A stretch of 64,000 nucleotides of DNA from Catalimonadaceae bacterium JC749 (GCA_021730635.1 JAJNNC010000009.1:186001-250000); one strand, 5' to 3'; counted from the first letter of the stretch, positions 8,943 through 19,017 are shown. The notes: generated by a model not told the origin, from the sequence alone. Translations and numbers: made by a program.

Positions 8943-10676
8943 TTATTTCCTTTTATTTTTTTTGAATCGGCTGATCGCCTCCCAGGATTGCGTGTTCAGA
9001 ATATCTTCTGGACGACACCAGGCCCTTCTGGCCACAGCGATACCCAGTGCCAAATATTGATAATTTTCAAAGGTATGACTGTCCGTACTGATCACCAGTG
9101 GCACACCCTGCTCTCTGGCCATACGGGCCGCTTCATCATTCAGATCCATCCGGGCAGGTTGTGCATTGATTTCTAAGGCTGTGCCTGTAGCAGCGGCAGC
9201 TTTTACCACCTCTTCCAGTTGCAGAGGGTATCCTTCCCGCATACCGATGAGACGGCCTGTTGGATGCCCAATGACATGAACATAGGGGTTTTCACAAGCC
9301 CTGAGTATTCTTTCTGTGTTATCTTTTTTAAATTGTGCATGAATGGACCCAACCACCCAATCCAGGCGGCCCAATAATTCATCCGACAGGTCCATGCGGC
9401 CATTGGGCAGAATATCCACTTCTGCTCCCGCTTTTACAAAGTTTTCTCCTAACTGCTCATTCACTTGCTGGATGGCCTTTATCTGTTTGGCAAAACCATC
9501 TTCGTCCATTCCTCCGGCGATCCGAGTAGATTTGGAATGATCTGTAATAACGATATACTCATAATGGTAATGCTGTTTGACATATTGGACAATTTCTTCC
9601 AGGGAATGTTTACCATCTGAATAATGAGAGTGCATATGCATGTCTCCTTTGATGTCTTCCCAGCGCACCAGGGTTGGAATTTTTCCTTCGACCGCCAAGG
9701 CTATCTCACCCAGATCCTCTCTCATCTCAGGAGGCATCCACTGCAAACCCAGGGCCTGATACACTTCTTCCTCTGTTTTGCCGCCTACAGATTTTTCTGA
9801 CTGAGGTGGATAAACACCGTATTCATTCAGTTTCAATGATTTTTGCTGGGCAATTTGCCTTAAATGCACATTGTGCGCTTTAGAGCCTGTAAAATATACC
9901 AGAGCTGCGCCCCATGAATTTTCCTCTACCAACCTCAAATCAACCTGCCGGTGAAAATTTTCTATTTCTACACTGGCTTTTGTTTCTCCCTTGGCCAAAA
10001 CATTGGTGACAACCTCCAGGGAGGTGAAATAGTCAATGATACTTTCCCAATCTGTCTTTTTAGCCGTTACCAGCAGGTCAATATCACCTGCCGTTTCCTT
10101 TCTGCGTCGTACGCTTCCTGCTAAAGCCACCTTTCCTACCTGAGGCAACTTTTTCAGTTCTTCCAACAGAACTTCTCCTAATACCAGGGCATCCCAAAGT
10201 CGGATTCTCTTCTCAGATGCCTCTTTTAGTTGTAATCCTGCCCTGATATTTTCAATTTTTTTTGCCCCGAAACCTTCTAAACTGGCAATACGACCATCCT
10301 GTAAAGCCTCCACCAAATCCTTTTTGCTGGTAATGCCTAACTCCTCATGAAATTTTTTGAGTGTTTCCGGCCCTAATCCTTTCACATTGACCAGATCGAT
10401 GAAGTCAGCCGGTACTTCCTTTTTGAGCGTTTCATATTGACGAATGGTGCCCGTCTGAAAATACTCTTCTATCTTTTGAGCAATACCTTTACCAATCCCT
10501 TCTATCTCAAGAAGGCGGTCTTCTGCTACATACTGACGGATGTCTTCCGGTAAATTTTTTAAAAGTAGGGCTGCATTCTGGTAGGCTCTCGCTCGAAACT
10601 GATGCTGTTTGCCTAAAATCTCATACAATATGGCCATGTCCTCAAAAATCCTGACTAATTTTTTATGCTGTTCCAT
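8943..10676 (-). CDS. polX: DNA polymerase/3'-5' exonuclease PolX
   Basis: This 577-residue protein shows the full bacterial PolX layout: an N-terminal lyase-like helix-hairpin-helix region (IEGIGKGIAQKIEEY, VKGLGPETLKKFHEE), a family X nucleotidyltransferase domain with the GSVRRRKETAGDIDLLV motif carrying the catalytic aspartates, and a C-terminal PHP domain beginning GDMHMHSHYSDGKH, with further metal-binding histidines (ITDHS, GSIHAQ, IGHPTG, STDSH). Family members fill short gaps in base-excision repair, and the PHP domain supplies 3'-5' exonuclease or AP-endonuclease activity. Length and motifs are complete. The gene converges on the receiver at 8528-8914. Confidence 0.95.
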   Translation of the reverse strand: MEQHKKLVRIFEDMAILYEILGKQHQFRARAYQNAALLLKNLPEDIRQYVAEDRLLEIEGIGKGIAQKIEEYFQTGTIRQYETLKKEVPADFIDLVNVKGLGPETLKKFHEELGITSKKDLVEALQDGRIASLEGFGAKKIENIRAGLQLKEASEKRIRLWDALVLGEVLLEELKKLPQVGKVALAGSVRRRKETAGDIDLLVTAKKTDWESIIDYFTSLEVVTNVLAKGETKASVEIENFHRQVDLRLVEENSWGAALVYFTGSKAHNVHLRQIAQQKSLKLNEYGVYPPQSEKSVGGKTEEEVYQALGLQWMPPEMREDLGEIALAVEGKIPTLVRWEDIKGDMHMHSHYSDGKHSLEEIVQYVKQHYHYEYIVITDHSKSTRIAGGMDEDGFAKQIKAIQQVNEQLGENFVKAGAEVDILPNGRMDLSDELLGRLDWVVGSIHAQFKKDNTERILRACENPYVHVIGHPTGRLIGMREGYPLQLEEVVKAAAATGTALEINAQPARMDLNDEAARMAREQGVPLVISTDSHTFENYQYLALGIAVARRAWCRPEDILNTQSWEAISRFKKNKRK

Positions 10677-10852
10677 AATAGCACTCCCTTTGTATCCTAT
10701 TCAAAAATTGTGTTCACCAATAAATCCCGGTCTGTGTAGGCCCCAGCAGGAAAAAATTGGAAATAGTACGCTCGAAATTACTAGAAAAGGAGGTAACAAG
10801 GAATAATCTCAGAGACATTTCAACTGTGCGAAGAAAAGTTTATTTTCAATAG

Positions 10853-11878
10853 ATGAAAGCCATGATTTTGAATAAAATCTGTGATCTGACAACCAACCGA
10901 CAGCCTTTGACATTGGCAGAACTTCCTGTGCCTTCTCCTTCCCCCAATGAAATACTGATTAAAATAAGGGTCTGTGGCGTTTGTCATACAGAACTGGATG
11001 AAATTGAAGGCAGAACTCCTCCCCCCCATCTGCCCGTAGTTTTAGGACATCAGGTGATTGGAGTCATAGCGGATATCGGTGCACAAGTTACCCGTTTAAA
11101 CATTGGCGACCGTGTAGGCGTGGCCTGGATTTTTTCAGCCTGTGGTCAGTGTGACTATTGCCTGACCCACCGAGAAAACCTCTGCCCGGATTTCAAGGCT
11201 ACCGGACGTGATGTCCATGGAGGATATGCAGAATATATGACGGTACCAGAGCCCTATGCTTATCCGATTCCTTCCACATTTTCTGACGAAGAAGCAGCTC
11301 CATTGCTATGTGCAGGTGCTATAGGCTACCGCTCTTTACAACTTTCACTGCTGCAAAACGGCCAAACACTGGGGCTGACAGGTTTTGGTGCTTCTGCCCA
11401 TTTGGTACTTCAAATGGCAAGGTACCAATTTCCTCAGTCTAAAATTTTTGTATTTGCCCGAAGTAAACAGGAACAGGATTTTGCCCTGCAACTAGGGGCC
11501 TCTTGGGCAGGAGATACAGATGAAGATCCACCCGAAGGGCTGGATTGCATTATTGATACCACACCCGTTTGGAAACCAGTCCTAAAAGCGCTGAAAAATT
11601 TAAAACCCGGAGGCCGACTAGTGATCAATGCGATCCGAAAGGAGGAAACAGATCAATCTTACCTGACAAATCTTCAATATCCGGAACATTTATGGTTGGA
11701 AAAAGAAGTGAAAAGTGTTGCAAACATCACCCGCCGTGATGTAAAGGAATTTTTGCTGTTAGCTGCTCAGATACCTTTAAAACCAGAAGTACAAACCTAC
11801 CCTTTGCCCCACGCCAACCAAGCCTTGATGGAAATGAAAGAAAGGAAAATCCGGGGTGCTAAGGTGTTAGTAATGTGA
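10853..11878 (+). CDS. Zinc-dependent alcohol dehydrogenase (MDR family)
   Basis: This is a 341-residue medium-chain dehydrogenase. Catalytic zinc ligands are visible in GVCHTELDE and VLGHQVIG. The structural zinc site is the four-cysteine cluster CGQCDYC followed by the Cys in ENLCP. A degenerate nucleotide-binding glycine motif (LTGFGASAHLVLQ) starts the Rossmann domain, which lacks the classical GxGxxG. The reaction should be NAD(P)-dependent oxidation of an alcohol or reduction of an aldehyde, with substrate unknown. It is divergent from polX and appears to be monocistronic. Confidence 0.9.
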   Translation: MKAMILNKICDLTTNRQPLTLAELPVPSPSPNEILIKIRVCGVCHTELDEIEGRTPPPHLPVVLGHQVIGVIADIGAQVTRLNIGDRVGVAWIFSACGQCDYCLTHRENLCPDFKATGRDVHGGYAEYMTVPEPYAYPIPSTFSDEEAAPLLCAGAIGYRSLQLSLLQNGQTLGLTGFGASAHLVLQMARYQFPQSKIFVFARSKQEQDFALQLGASWAGDTDEDPPEGLDCIIDTTPVWKPVLKALKNLKPGGRLVINAIRKEETDQSYLTNLQYPEHLWLEKEVKSVANITRRDVKEFLLLAAQIPLKPEVQTYPLPHANQALMEMKERKIRGAKVLVM

Positions 11879-11931
11879 GTAAATGTATTCCTGGTTTTTC
11901 GCGTCTCCTGTTTTGACATCATTGATGGCTG

Positions 11932-12369
11932 CTAGCTGGAATGATCCTTTGTAATGACCCACTTTCCGTTGATTCTCCGGAAAAGCAAAGTAAAATGACC
12001 GCCGATATCTTCTATTTCCCGGTCTAAAGCCCACTTTCCTACCATGTAATAGGCATCCCCGGCCAGCCTCTCCAGCGTGATAATATCAAAAGCCAGCTTT
12101 CCCATGGCCTCCCGATCTGGGTAGGTTTTCTGATACCTTGCTAACGTTTGATCATAACCATAAGTAATACCATTTTTTCCGATAAACATCAAAGAATCGG
12201 AAGACCAATAGCCTGCCATAAAACAGGATAAGTCTCCCTGATTCCAACAGCGCACCTGTTGATCCATAATTTCTTGGATAGCAGCCCTGTCATTATCGGG
12301 AATTTCTACTGAAGGTGAACAGGCAAAAAAACCTAATAGCCATGGGAGAAGATAGAGGGTTTTGAGCAT
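11932..12369 (-). CDS. SnoaL/DUF4440-like lipoprotein
   Basis: This 145-residue protein has a signal peptide ending in a lipobox (GFFAC, then SPSVE). The mature part fits the NTF2-like (SnoaL/DUF4440) fold: an opening helix AIQEIMDQQVRCWNQGDLSCFMAGYW, the central LMFIGKNGITYGYDQTLARYQ, and a final strand HFTLLFRRINGKWVITKDHSS. Such proteins are small dimeric cone-shaped barrels that can be enzymes or binding proteins, with no specific function predictable. It is well separated from the terminator of the neighbouring stress operon. Confidence 0.85.
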   Translation of the reverse strand: MLKTLYLLPWLLGFFACSPSVEIPDNDRAAIQEIMDQQVRCWNQGDLSCFMAGYWSSDSLMFIGKNGITYGYDQTLARYQKTYPDREAMGKLAFDIITLERLAGDAYYMVGKWALDREIEDIGGHFTLLFRRINGKWVITKDHSS

Positions 12370-12420
12370 GCGTATAAAATCAGATTAGGTATGCAATGGT
12401 TACAAGGTTGTATATCAATC

Positions 12421-12447
12421 ATAAAAAAGAGCTTCATACTGAAGCTC
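12421..12447 (-). terminator. Intrinsic terminator of the prkA-DUF444-spoVR operon
   Basis: GAGCTTC (12429-12435) and GAAGCTC (12441-12447) form a perfect 7-bp stem with a 5-base loop. On the minus strand it is followed by a T run (the A-run at 12423-12428 of the plus strand). It sits about 20 bases beyond the spoVR stop. Confidence 0.85.
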
Positions 12448-12466
12448 CTGTCTATGTTACTGAGTA

Positions 12467-13999
12467 TTAGCACTCATAATAATCTTCATCGATGCCTGCC
12501 CGATTACGAGAATGTAACTCTACCGGAAATTCCCACAAAAAACGCACATGTTGCAGAGTTTCTTCCGCTTCATCTTCGTCCAGTAATTTCTCATTCTGAA
12601 TTTTATGGATCAATGTCAGTTTGCTGGTTTTATGCAGATCCACACTTTCTACCTGAATATCCGGAACTCTGTGAGAACGATCATACTGATTACTCAGATA
12701 TTCTCTTATTTTCCGATATCCTCTTTCATTATGGATAGCAGAAATTTCGTAGTAGTCATTTTCCTCATCATCGAATATCGCAAACAGCTTCATATCCCTG
12801 ATCACCTTTGGAGACAGGTATTGCGCGATAAAACTATCGTCCCTGAAATTTTCCATGGCATAATGCACCTGCTCCAGCCAGTTTTGCCCTATCAGGTTAG
12901 GAAACCAGATTCTATCTTCCTGGGTAGGATTTTCACAGATTCTCTTTATATCCATAAAAATATTAAACCCCAAAGTGTAAGGGTTCAGACCGGAAAAGTA
13001 AGGGCTATTGTATAAAGGCTGATAAATGACAGCGCTATGGCTTTTGATAAATTCCAGCATAAACCCATCATCCAGGTACCCTTCTTCAAACATTTTGTTG
13101 ATGATGTGATAATGCATAAAAGTAGCAAATCCTTCGTTCATGACTTTTGTCATGGTTTGCGGATAGTAATACTGTGACACCTTCCTGACGATACGCACCA
13201 GTTCTCTTTTCCAGTTGGGCAAGGTAGGCGCATTCTTTTCAATAAAATAGAGCAGGTTTTCCTCTGGCTCCAAGGGAAACTTTTTGTTTTTCTCAAACTT
13301 CTTTTTGTTAATCCTGGCGTTGGGAGGAAGAGTTTTAAGCAATTCATTATAGTTTTCAACCTTGGCTGTCGCCAACCTTTTCAATCGCTCATTTTCTTTT
13401 TTTGAAGAAATTTTGGGTGGTTTTCTATACTTATCCACACCATGATCCATCAAAGCATGACAGGCATCTAACACCCGTTCAACCTCCTCTGCACCAAATT
13501 CGTCTTCGCATTTCATCACAAAATCCCGGGCGAAAACCATGTAGTCTATGATAGAATCGGCCGAAGTCCAGTCCTTGAACATGTAATTGTTCTTAAAAAA
13601 TGCGTTATGTCCCTGGCAGGCATGAGCAATCACCAACACCATCATACAAGTGGAGTTGTTCTCCATATTGTAGCTGATGCAGGGATTTGAGTTTATCACC
13701 ATCTCATAGGATAAACCCATCTGTCCTTTTCTATAACTATTCTGATTAATGATAAAATCCTTCCCGAATTTCCAATGAGGATAAGAAGTGGGCAGACCAA
13801 TGAGCGCATAGGCATCCAGCATCTGCTCAGAAGTAACAATTTCTATTTGGTTAGGATAAATATCTAGTTTGAAAAACTCTTTCCCAATCCAGGAAGTCAA
13901 CTGATCCGCCGCTTTTAATGTCTCGAAATCCCAACTGGGATTACTGAACATAGCGTTGAGTTTTTCTTTGTCAAATTGAGCACTCATAATGTTATTCAA
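12467..13999 (-). CDS. spoVR: SpoVR family protein
   Basis: This 510-residue SpoVR-type protein corresponds to YcgB of E. coli. Characteristic blocks include YPNQIEIVTSEQMLDAY, GMPTSYPHWKFGK-like sequence (here GLPTSYPHWKFGKDF), NPCISYNMENN, VIAHACQGHNAFFKNNYMF, and the C-terminal ETLQHVRFLWEFPV. The biochemical role is not established. In Bacillus it affects the spore cortex, but the gene is conserved in non-spore-formers together with PrkA and DUF444. The gap to the DUF444 gene is 5 bases, so translation is probably coupled. A second in-frame ATG four codons in (13987) is an equally likely start. Confidence 0.93.
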   Translation of the reverse strand: MNNIMSAQFDKEKLNAMFSNPSWDFETLKAADQLTSWIGKEFFKLDIYPNQIEIVTSEQMLDAYALIGLPTSYPHWKFGKDFIINQNSYRKGQMGLSYEMVINSNPCISYNMENNSTCMMVLVIAHACQGHNAFFKNNYMFKDWTSADSIIDYMVFARDFVMKCEDEFGAEEVERVLDACHALMDHGVDKYRKPPKISSKKENERLKRLATAKVENYNELLKTLPPNARINKKKFEKNKKFPLEPEENLLYFIEKNAPTLPNWKRELVRIVRKVSQYYYPQTMTKVMNEGFATFMHYHIINKMFEEGYLDDGFMLEFIKSHSAVIYQPLYNSPYFSGLNPYTLGFNIFMDIKRICENPTQEDRIWFPNLIGQNWLEQVHYAMENFRDDSFIAQYLSPKVIRDMKLFAIFDDEENDYYEISAIHNERGYRKIREYLSNQYDRSHRVPDIQVESVDLHKTSKLTLIHKIQNEKLLDEDEAEETLQHVRFLWEFPVELHSRNRAGIDEDYYEC

Positions 14000-14004
14000 A
14001 ACAA

Positions 14005-15276
14005 TCAGGATTCCACTAAATTTTTCTTTTTGAATAAAGCTTTAAAAACCGGCCAGATTTGGGTCACATCATTAATATTTCTCATGGAGAAATTATCGGA
14101 TGCTCTCAATTTTTTATAAGCATGCCACAAATACCCCTCCAGGCCACGGTTTTTAATTTCTATGTAGGCCATATACTGTACGATGGGCAACACTTCATTT
14201 TTCAGGATTTGACCACAATCAATGGCATCACCATTAGACCATACGTCACCATCAGAAGCCTGGCAAGCATAAATATTCCAATGAGAAGCATCATACCGTT
14301 CATCAATAATTTTTTTCATCAGTTTCAGAGAAGGTGCTACAACGGTTCCTCCACTTTCGCGTGAATTAAAAAATTCTTCTTCGCCAACTTCTTTGGCTTC
14401 AGTATGATGGCGAATAAAAACTATTTCTACGTTTTGATACTGTTTCGTCAGAAACAGATACAACAAAGTGAAGAAACGCTTGGCGATATCTTTTTCATGG
14501 TAACCCATGGAAGCTGATACGTCCATGATGCAAAACATAACGGCTGAGGTCACAGGTTTAGGAACCCGCTCAAAGTGATTATAGCGCAGATCAACATCCT
14601 CAAAAAAGGGCACCGTAATTTTTAATTTCTCAAGCCGGGCTATTTCTCTCTCTATCACTTCTCTCGCCTCAGTATCCTTTTCTGCTTCCAGCGAGCGCTT
14701 CATGTTCTTTATTTTGTCTTCATAAGCCCCGCGGATCGAGATCTGTCGTGCCAGGGAATGTTGGTAACTAGCCACTACATTCAGGCGGGAAGGAATACTA
14801 TTTTTGGTATAACCTGCCCGCTGATTCTTAAAGTCAACCGTGCTTTCCATGTATTTCTTGACCATATTGGGCAATTCCAGGTCTTCAAAGAAATACTTGA
14901 GGAATTCATCTCTAGAAAGTATGACGACAAAATCATCTTGGGTTATCTCAGGACTATTAGACCCCTTACCCTGTCCGGCACCGCCTCCCCCCTCTCCTTC
15001 CGGTTTAGGAATTTGATCTCCTTCATTGAATTTATCATTACCAGGGCGGACTATCTGCTTTCTTCCCGAACGGGGGTCATGTCTGAAAACAGGTTCTTTA
15101 ATACCCTGTATGGGGACTTTTACTTTACCTTTACCGGTACTGTCTTTGATACTTTCCTGACTGATAATATCAGGGATAGCCCTTTTGATCTGGTCTTCAA
15201 CCCTTTTTAAAAACTTTTGGCGATTATTAATGGACTTTCCTTTCGCATTTTTACGCCGGTCAATAATATTACTCAT
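14005..15276 (-). CDS. DUF444 (YeaH/YhbH) protein with von Willebrand A-like fold
   Basis: This 423-residue protein belongs to the YeaH/YhbH family. After a basic, low-complexity N-terminus (including a GGGGAGQGKGS linker near residues 96-106), it carries a VWA-like domain with the MIDAS-type motif DVSASMG (residue ~250), a later Thr in GGTVV, and an Asp in QASDGD. In E. coli yeaG-yeaH are co-transcribed and induced by starvation. YeaH is thought to work with the kinase, but its activity is not defined. The gene is in the middle of the minus-strand operon, between prkA and spoVR. Confidence 0.92.
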   Translation of the reverse strand: MSNIIDRRKNAKGKSINNRQKFLKRVEDQIKRAIPDIISQESIKDSTGKGKVKVPIQGIKEPVFRHDPRSGRKQIVRPGNDKFNEGDQIPKPEGEGGGGAGQGKGSNSPEITQDDFVVILSRDEFLKYFFEDLELPNMVKKYMESTVDFKNQRAGYTKNSIPSRLNVVASYQHSLARQISIRGAYEDKIKNMKRSLEAEKDTEAREVIEREIARLEKLKITVPFFEDVDLRYNHFERVPKPVTSAVMFCIMDVSASMGYHEKDIAKRFFTLLYLFLTKQYQNVEIVFIRHHTEAKEVGEEEFFNSRESGGTVVAPSLKLMKKIIDERYDASHWNIYACQASDGDVWSNGDAIDCGQILKNEVLPIVQYMAYIEIKNRGLEGYLWHAYKKLRASDNFSMRNINDVTQIWPVFKALFKKKNLVES

Positions 15277-15322
15277 ACTCAGTCATTTATAATCAAACCT
15301 GGCCACCCAATGGTATCAGTGA

Positions 15323-17251
15323 TCAGGCCATTGTTTTTCTTACTCTCATAAACCAATCTACCAAAATCCGGATTTGCTTGTAGGTATAGCCTCTCTCCAT
15401 CATACGCTTCGTAAAATCTCTGTGTTTCTTCTCATCTTCCTCACTGGTTTTGGCATTAAAGGAGATGACAGGCAGCAGATCCTCCGTGTTGGTGAAAATT
15501 TTCTTTTCAATCACATTTTTTATTTTTTCATAGGCATCCCATCTGGGATTTTTACCTCCGTGATTAGCCTTATAGCGTAAGGTAAAATTTGTCACCTCAG
15601 AGCGGAAATCTTTTGGATTAGCAATGCCGGCAGGTTTTTCTATTTTCTCCAGTTCGTCATTCAGAATACTTCTATCCAGTATTTCTCCAGAATCCGGATC
15701 CCGGTAGTCATTGTTCTGTATCCAGTAATCTGCATAGATGACATACTTTTCAAAAATGTTCTGTCCGTAAGTACTATAAGAATCTATATAGGCTTTCTGT
15801 ATTTCATCCGCTATGAATTCTGCATACCGGCTGGCCAGCATAGATTTAATAATATTCAGATAACGCTCTTCCGTTTCAGCATCCAACTGGAGTTTGACCA
15901 CCTCCTGCTCTAAAACATATAATAGGTGTACCGGATTAGCGGCCAATTCTTCATTGTCAAAGTTGAATACTTTAGATAGTATCTTAAAGGCGAAACGCGT
16001 AGAGATGCCCTGCATACCCTCATTGATACCAGCCTCATCTCTGTATTCCTGAATGGATTTTGCATTCGGATCCGTTTCTTTCAGAGTTTCCCCATTGTAT
16101 ACCCTCATTTTAGAGTATAGACTTGAGTTTTCAGGTACTTTCAGACGGGTCATCACAGAAAACTGAGACAGCAGATCCAAGGTCATCGGAGCACAAGGAG
16201 CCTTATCCAGCGAACTCTCCCGGATCAGTTTCTTATAAATCAATATTTCTTCGTCTACCCGAAGGCAGTAAGGAACCTGTACCTTGTAAATTCGGTCTAG
16301 AAAAGCCTCATTTTTTTTGTCGTTGGCGAATTTAGACCATTCAGACTCGTTGGAGTGCGCCAACACAATACCGTCAAAAGGGATGGCTCCAATAGGCTCA
16401 GTACCTTTATAATTGTTTTCCTGGGTAGCCGTCAGTAAGGGGTTCAACACTTTGATAGGTGCTTTGAACATCTCCACAAACTCCATAACGCCCTGGTTTG
16501 CCAAACAAAGTCCTCCGGTGTAAGAATACGCATCGGGATCACTTTGTTGAAACTCGGCCAGTTTGCGGATATCCACTTTGCCTACCAGGGTAGAAATATC
16601 CTGGTTATTTTCATCACCAGGCTCTGTCTTAGCTACAGAAATCTGATTCTGAACTGAAGGATAGAGCATCACTACTTTGAATTTGTTCACATCCCCATCA
16701 AATTCCTTCAACCGTTTGGAGGCCCAAGGGCTCATGCAAGCAGGAAGATAGCGGGGCGGAATGTTATATTCCTCTTCCAATTCCTGTCTGTAATCGGAAA
16801 ATAAACCCAACGGACTTTCATACACCGGACTGATTTGGTCTCCGGCTTTCAGGACATAGATAGGATTTTTCTGGATGAGTTGCTTGATCTTTTCTGCCAA
16901 CGAACTCTTGCCTCCTCCCACAGGTCCCATCAAATATAAAATTTGCTTTTTCTCTTCTAGTCCCTGCGCAGAATAGCGGAAAAAAGAAACTATTTGTTCA
17001 ATAGTATCTTCCATACCATAAAACTCTCTAAAGGCCGGATATACTTTGATAACCTTGTTAGAAAATATGCGGCTGAGTTTAGGATCAGTCTTGGTATCGA
17101 TAAACTCTGGTTCGCCAATAGCATCCAAAATCCTTTCCGAAGGCTTGGCATACATTGTTGGCTCTTTCTTACACGCTCTCAGATACTCTGAAACGGTCAT
17201 TTCACTGAAAGATGCACTATAATTCGTCTTTATTTTGTCTAAAACACTCAT
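15323..17251 (-). CDS. prkA: PrkA-type serine protein kinase (YeaG homologue)
   Basis: The product is about 642 residues from the ATG at 17251. The first in-frame ATG at 17299 would add 16 residues not seen in the family, whose members start with a short segment like MSVLDKI. An AAA-type ATPase module (Walker A GPVGGGKSS, residues ~98-106) is followed by a C-terminal kinase-like region. This is the first gene of a three-gene operon with DUF444 and spoVR, an arrangement shared by many bacteria. YeaG regulates adaptation to sustained nitrogen starvation in E. coli. An equivalent stress role here is inference from family and context. Confidence 0.93.
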   Translation of the reverse strand: MSVLDKIKTNYSASFSEMTVSEYLRACKKEPTMYAKPSERILDAIGEPEFIDTKTDPKLSRIFSNKVIKVYPAFREFYGMEDTIEQIVSFFRYSAQGLEEKKQILYLMGPVGGGKSSLAEKIKQLIQKNPIYVLKAGDQISPVYESPLGLFSDYRQELEEEYNIPPRYLPACMSPWASKRLKEFDGDVNKFKVVMLYPSVQNQISVAKTEPGDENNQDISTLVGKVDIRKLAEFQQSDPDAYSYTGGLCLANQGVMEFVEMFKAPIKVLNPLLTATQENNYKGTEPIGAIPFDGIVLAHSNESEWSKFANDKKNEAFLDRIYKVQVPYCLRVDEEILIYKKLIRESSLDKAPCAPMTLDLLSQFSVMTRLKVPENSSLYSKMRVYNGETLKETDPNAKSIQEYRDEAGINEGMQGISTRFAFKILSKVFNFDNEELAANPVHLLYVLEQEVVKLQLDAETEERYLNIIKSMLASRYAEFIADEIQKAYIDSYSTYGQNIFEKYVIYADYWIQNNDYRDPDSGEILDRSILNDELEKIEKPAGIANPKDFRSEVTNFTLRYKANHGGKNPRWDAYEKIKNVIEKKIFTNTEDLLPVISFNAKTSEEDEKKHRDFTKRMMERGYTYKQIRILVDWFMRVRKTMA

Positions 17252-18321
17252 AACGAAATCTTTATTTCTGATAAAAGGAAAAGAACGTCTTGTACGCAAA
17301 TACTTGTGCGGGTTTCAACAGATAGACTGTCTGAATCGTCGGTCTGGTTTGTGCAACAGTAAAACTGATTGTCTCAAACTTTACTGGTATAACGATTATC
17401 GTCTATTTTATCGTACAGAAATATAGCGAATAGAATTCAAAAATATACGGATAACCGTTAATTATTTTAAAATATTCTTTTTATAATGATAACAAATTTT
17501 CATTTAAAACAGGTTCAATTAAGTGTTTTTCTTAATAAGAATCTGTAACAGTTTATCCAAATACTACCTACATAAGTTTTTCATGAATTTCAAATTATTT
17601 TAGACAAACTTCTTGTCTTCTGCTCCTTTGCGATGAACTGTTTCAGCCCCTCGATAACAAGATTTAGTAGATAACGGTAATCCTGTAGTTGCAGTCGCTG
17701 AACCCTTGATCTACCATCTTGATAGGTGAATCACCTTGCAATTCAAATAGTTAATATCAGATGTTTCATTGAAAAATATAACTTAGTATTTGTCCCATGA
17801 GTCTGTTTGTTTTCATACAATAGTTTCCTTAATTCTTTACCTGCTAAAATCATGCAATTCTGTATACAGGTTATAAACTATTAAAATCTGATTATACAGG
17901 GTTTCTTTTGAAATGAATAAGAAATGTTTCATGCAAGCCAGAAAAAGAGAAGGATGTATGAGTCAAGCTTATCACCAAACCTATCTTTCTTTGTGGATAG
18001 CGATCGGGATTCATCAAACATTGCCCTACCAGACTTCTTACTCTAACACTAGCATCCATTAATCTATTTTTACTCCAAGGCAAACAACAAATTTTCCATT
18101 AACAGTAGGGAAGCGCTTTCAAGTTAAACAATGGAAAACTTGTCTTGTCAGAGCCAATAAGAGTTATTATTGGTAGAATTGATGGGAGAAAACATTTTAC
18201 AATAAAAAACTAAAACATACGAAATGAGTATATTCTTTTTATAATTTCATTATGAGAAATGACCTAAGTCATCTGTACTACTCAGCTTTTGTGACAACAC
18301 AATTCATTTTATTGAAATATC
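17252..18321. other. Gene-poor 1.07 kb interval between prkA and an SDR gene
   Basis: No convincing gene was found. The part next to prkA (17252-17500) is A+T-rich and must hold its promoter, although I found no clean TAnnTTTG match. A minus-strand open stretch of about 45 codons without a start codon (17590-17728) reads like coding sequence rich in Leu, Gln and Arg and may be a decayed gene fragment. A 63-codon minus-strand frame at 17892-18083 resembles nothing known. No RNA gene, IS end or clear repeat was seen. Confidence 0.5.
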
Positions 18322-19017
18322 ATGAGCAAAACTATCATAGTAACCGGGGCGGCAGGTACCCTGGGAAGCGCTGTCGTACAACATTTGTTAAACCAGGGAC
18401 ATACTGTTATCGGCACTGTCTCACCTGGCAAAAATAACGCAACACTCTCTGCAAAAAAAGGCTACGAACAATATGAGCTGGATGTTTCTGTGCCCTCTGC
18501 TGTCCAAGGGTTTATACAACACATTGCAAGAAAATACGAAGTGATCGATGCGGCTGCTCTATTAGTAGGTGGTTTTGCCATGGGAAACATCAGGAATTCA
18601 AGCCTGGAAGATGTGCAGAAAATGCTGAAACTTAATTTTGAAACCACTTATATTACAGCTCAGGCTATCTTTCTGCAAATGGAACAACAACCTTCCGGTG
18701 GTCATATTATGATGGTAGGAGCCAAGCCTGCCTTAGAAACTGCCGCAGGCCTTGAATCAATCGGCTATACTTTTTCTAAAAGTCTGGTTTTTACATTGGC
18801 TGACATTATCAATAAAAGTGGCAAAAAGCAACAGGTGAAAGCCACCGTGATCGTGCCCAGCATTTTGGATACGCCTTCAAACCGCCAATCCATGCCTCAA
18901 GCTAATTTTGACAATTGGGTAAAACCGGAAGCGGCTGCTGAGATCATTGGGTTTTTAGTAGCTGATCAAAGCGCGCCCTTAAGAGATTCTGTCATTAAAA
19001 TCTATGGGAACGCTTAA
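18322..19017 (+). CDS. Short-chain dehydrogenase/reductase
   Basis: This is a 231-residue classical SDR: coenzyme-binding TGAAGTLGSAV at the N-terminus (Rossmann glycine motif) and the active-site Tyr-x-x-x-Lys in YTFSK near residue 152. The Ser expected about a dozen residues earlier is not obvious: the equivalent position falls near MMVGAKPALETAAGL. NAD(P)-dependent oxidoreduction of an unknown substrate is the most that can be said. The 3' end overlaps the convergent apt gene by 4 bases. Confidence 0.88.
   Translation: MSKTIIVTGAAGTLGSAVVQHLLNQGHTVIGTVSPGKNNATLSAKKGYEQYELDVSVPSAVQGFIQHIARKYEVIDAAALLVGGFAMGNIRNSSLEDVQKMLKLNFETTYITAQAIFLQMEQQPSGGHIMMVGAKPALETAAGLESIGYTFSKSLVFTLADIINKSGKKQQVKATVIVPSILDTPSNRQSMPQANFDNWVKPEAAAEIIGFLVADQSAPLRDSVIKIYGNA

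Noticed and set aside
10780-10810. A strong Shine-Dalgarno-like AAGGAGGTAAC stretch before the alcohol dehydrogenase.
   Set aside because: It is about 65 bases from the gene start and no start codon follows at the right distance, so it is probably chance.
17892-18083. A 63-codon minus-strand frame in the 1 kb gap.
   Set aside because: There is no recognisable family, no promoter or start context, and it is not clearly coding. It is mentioned only in the interval description.
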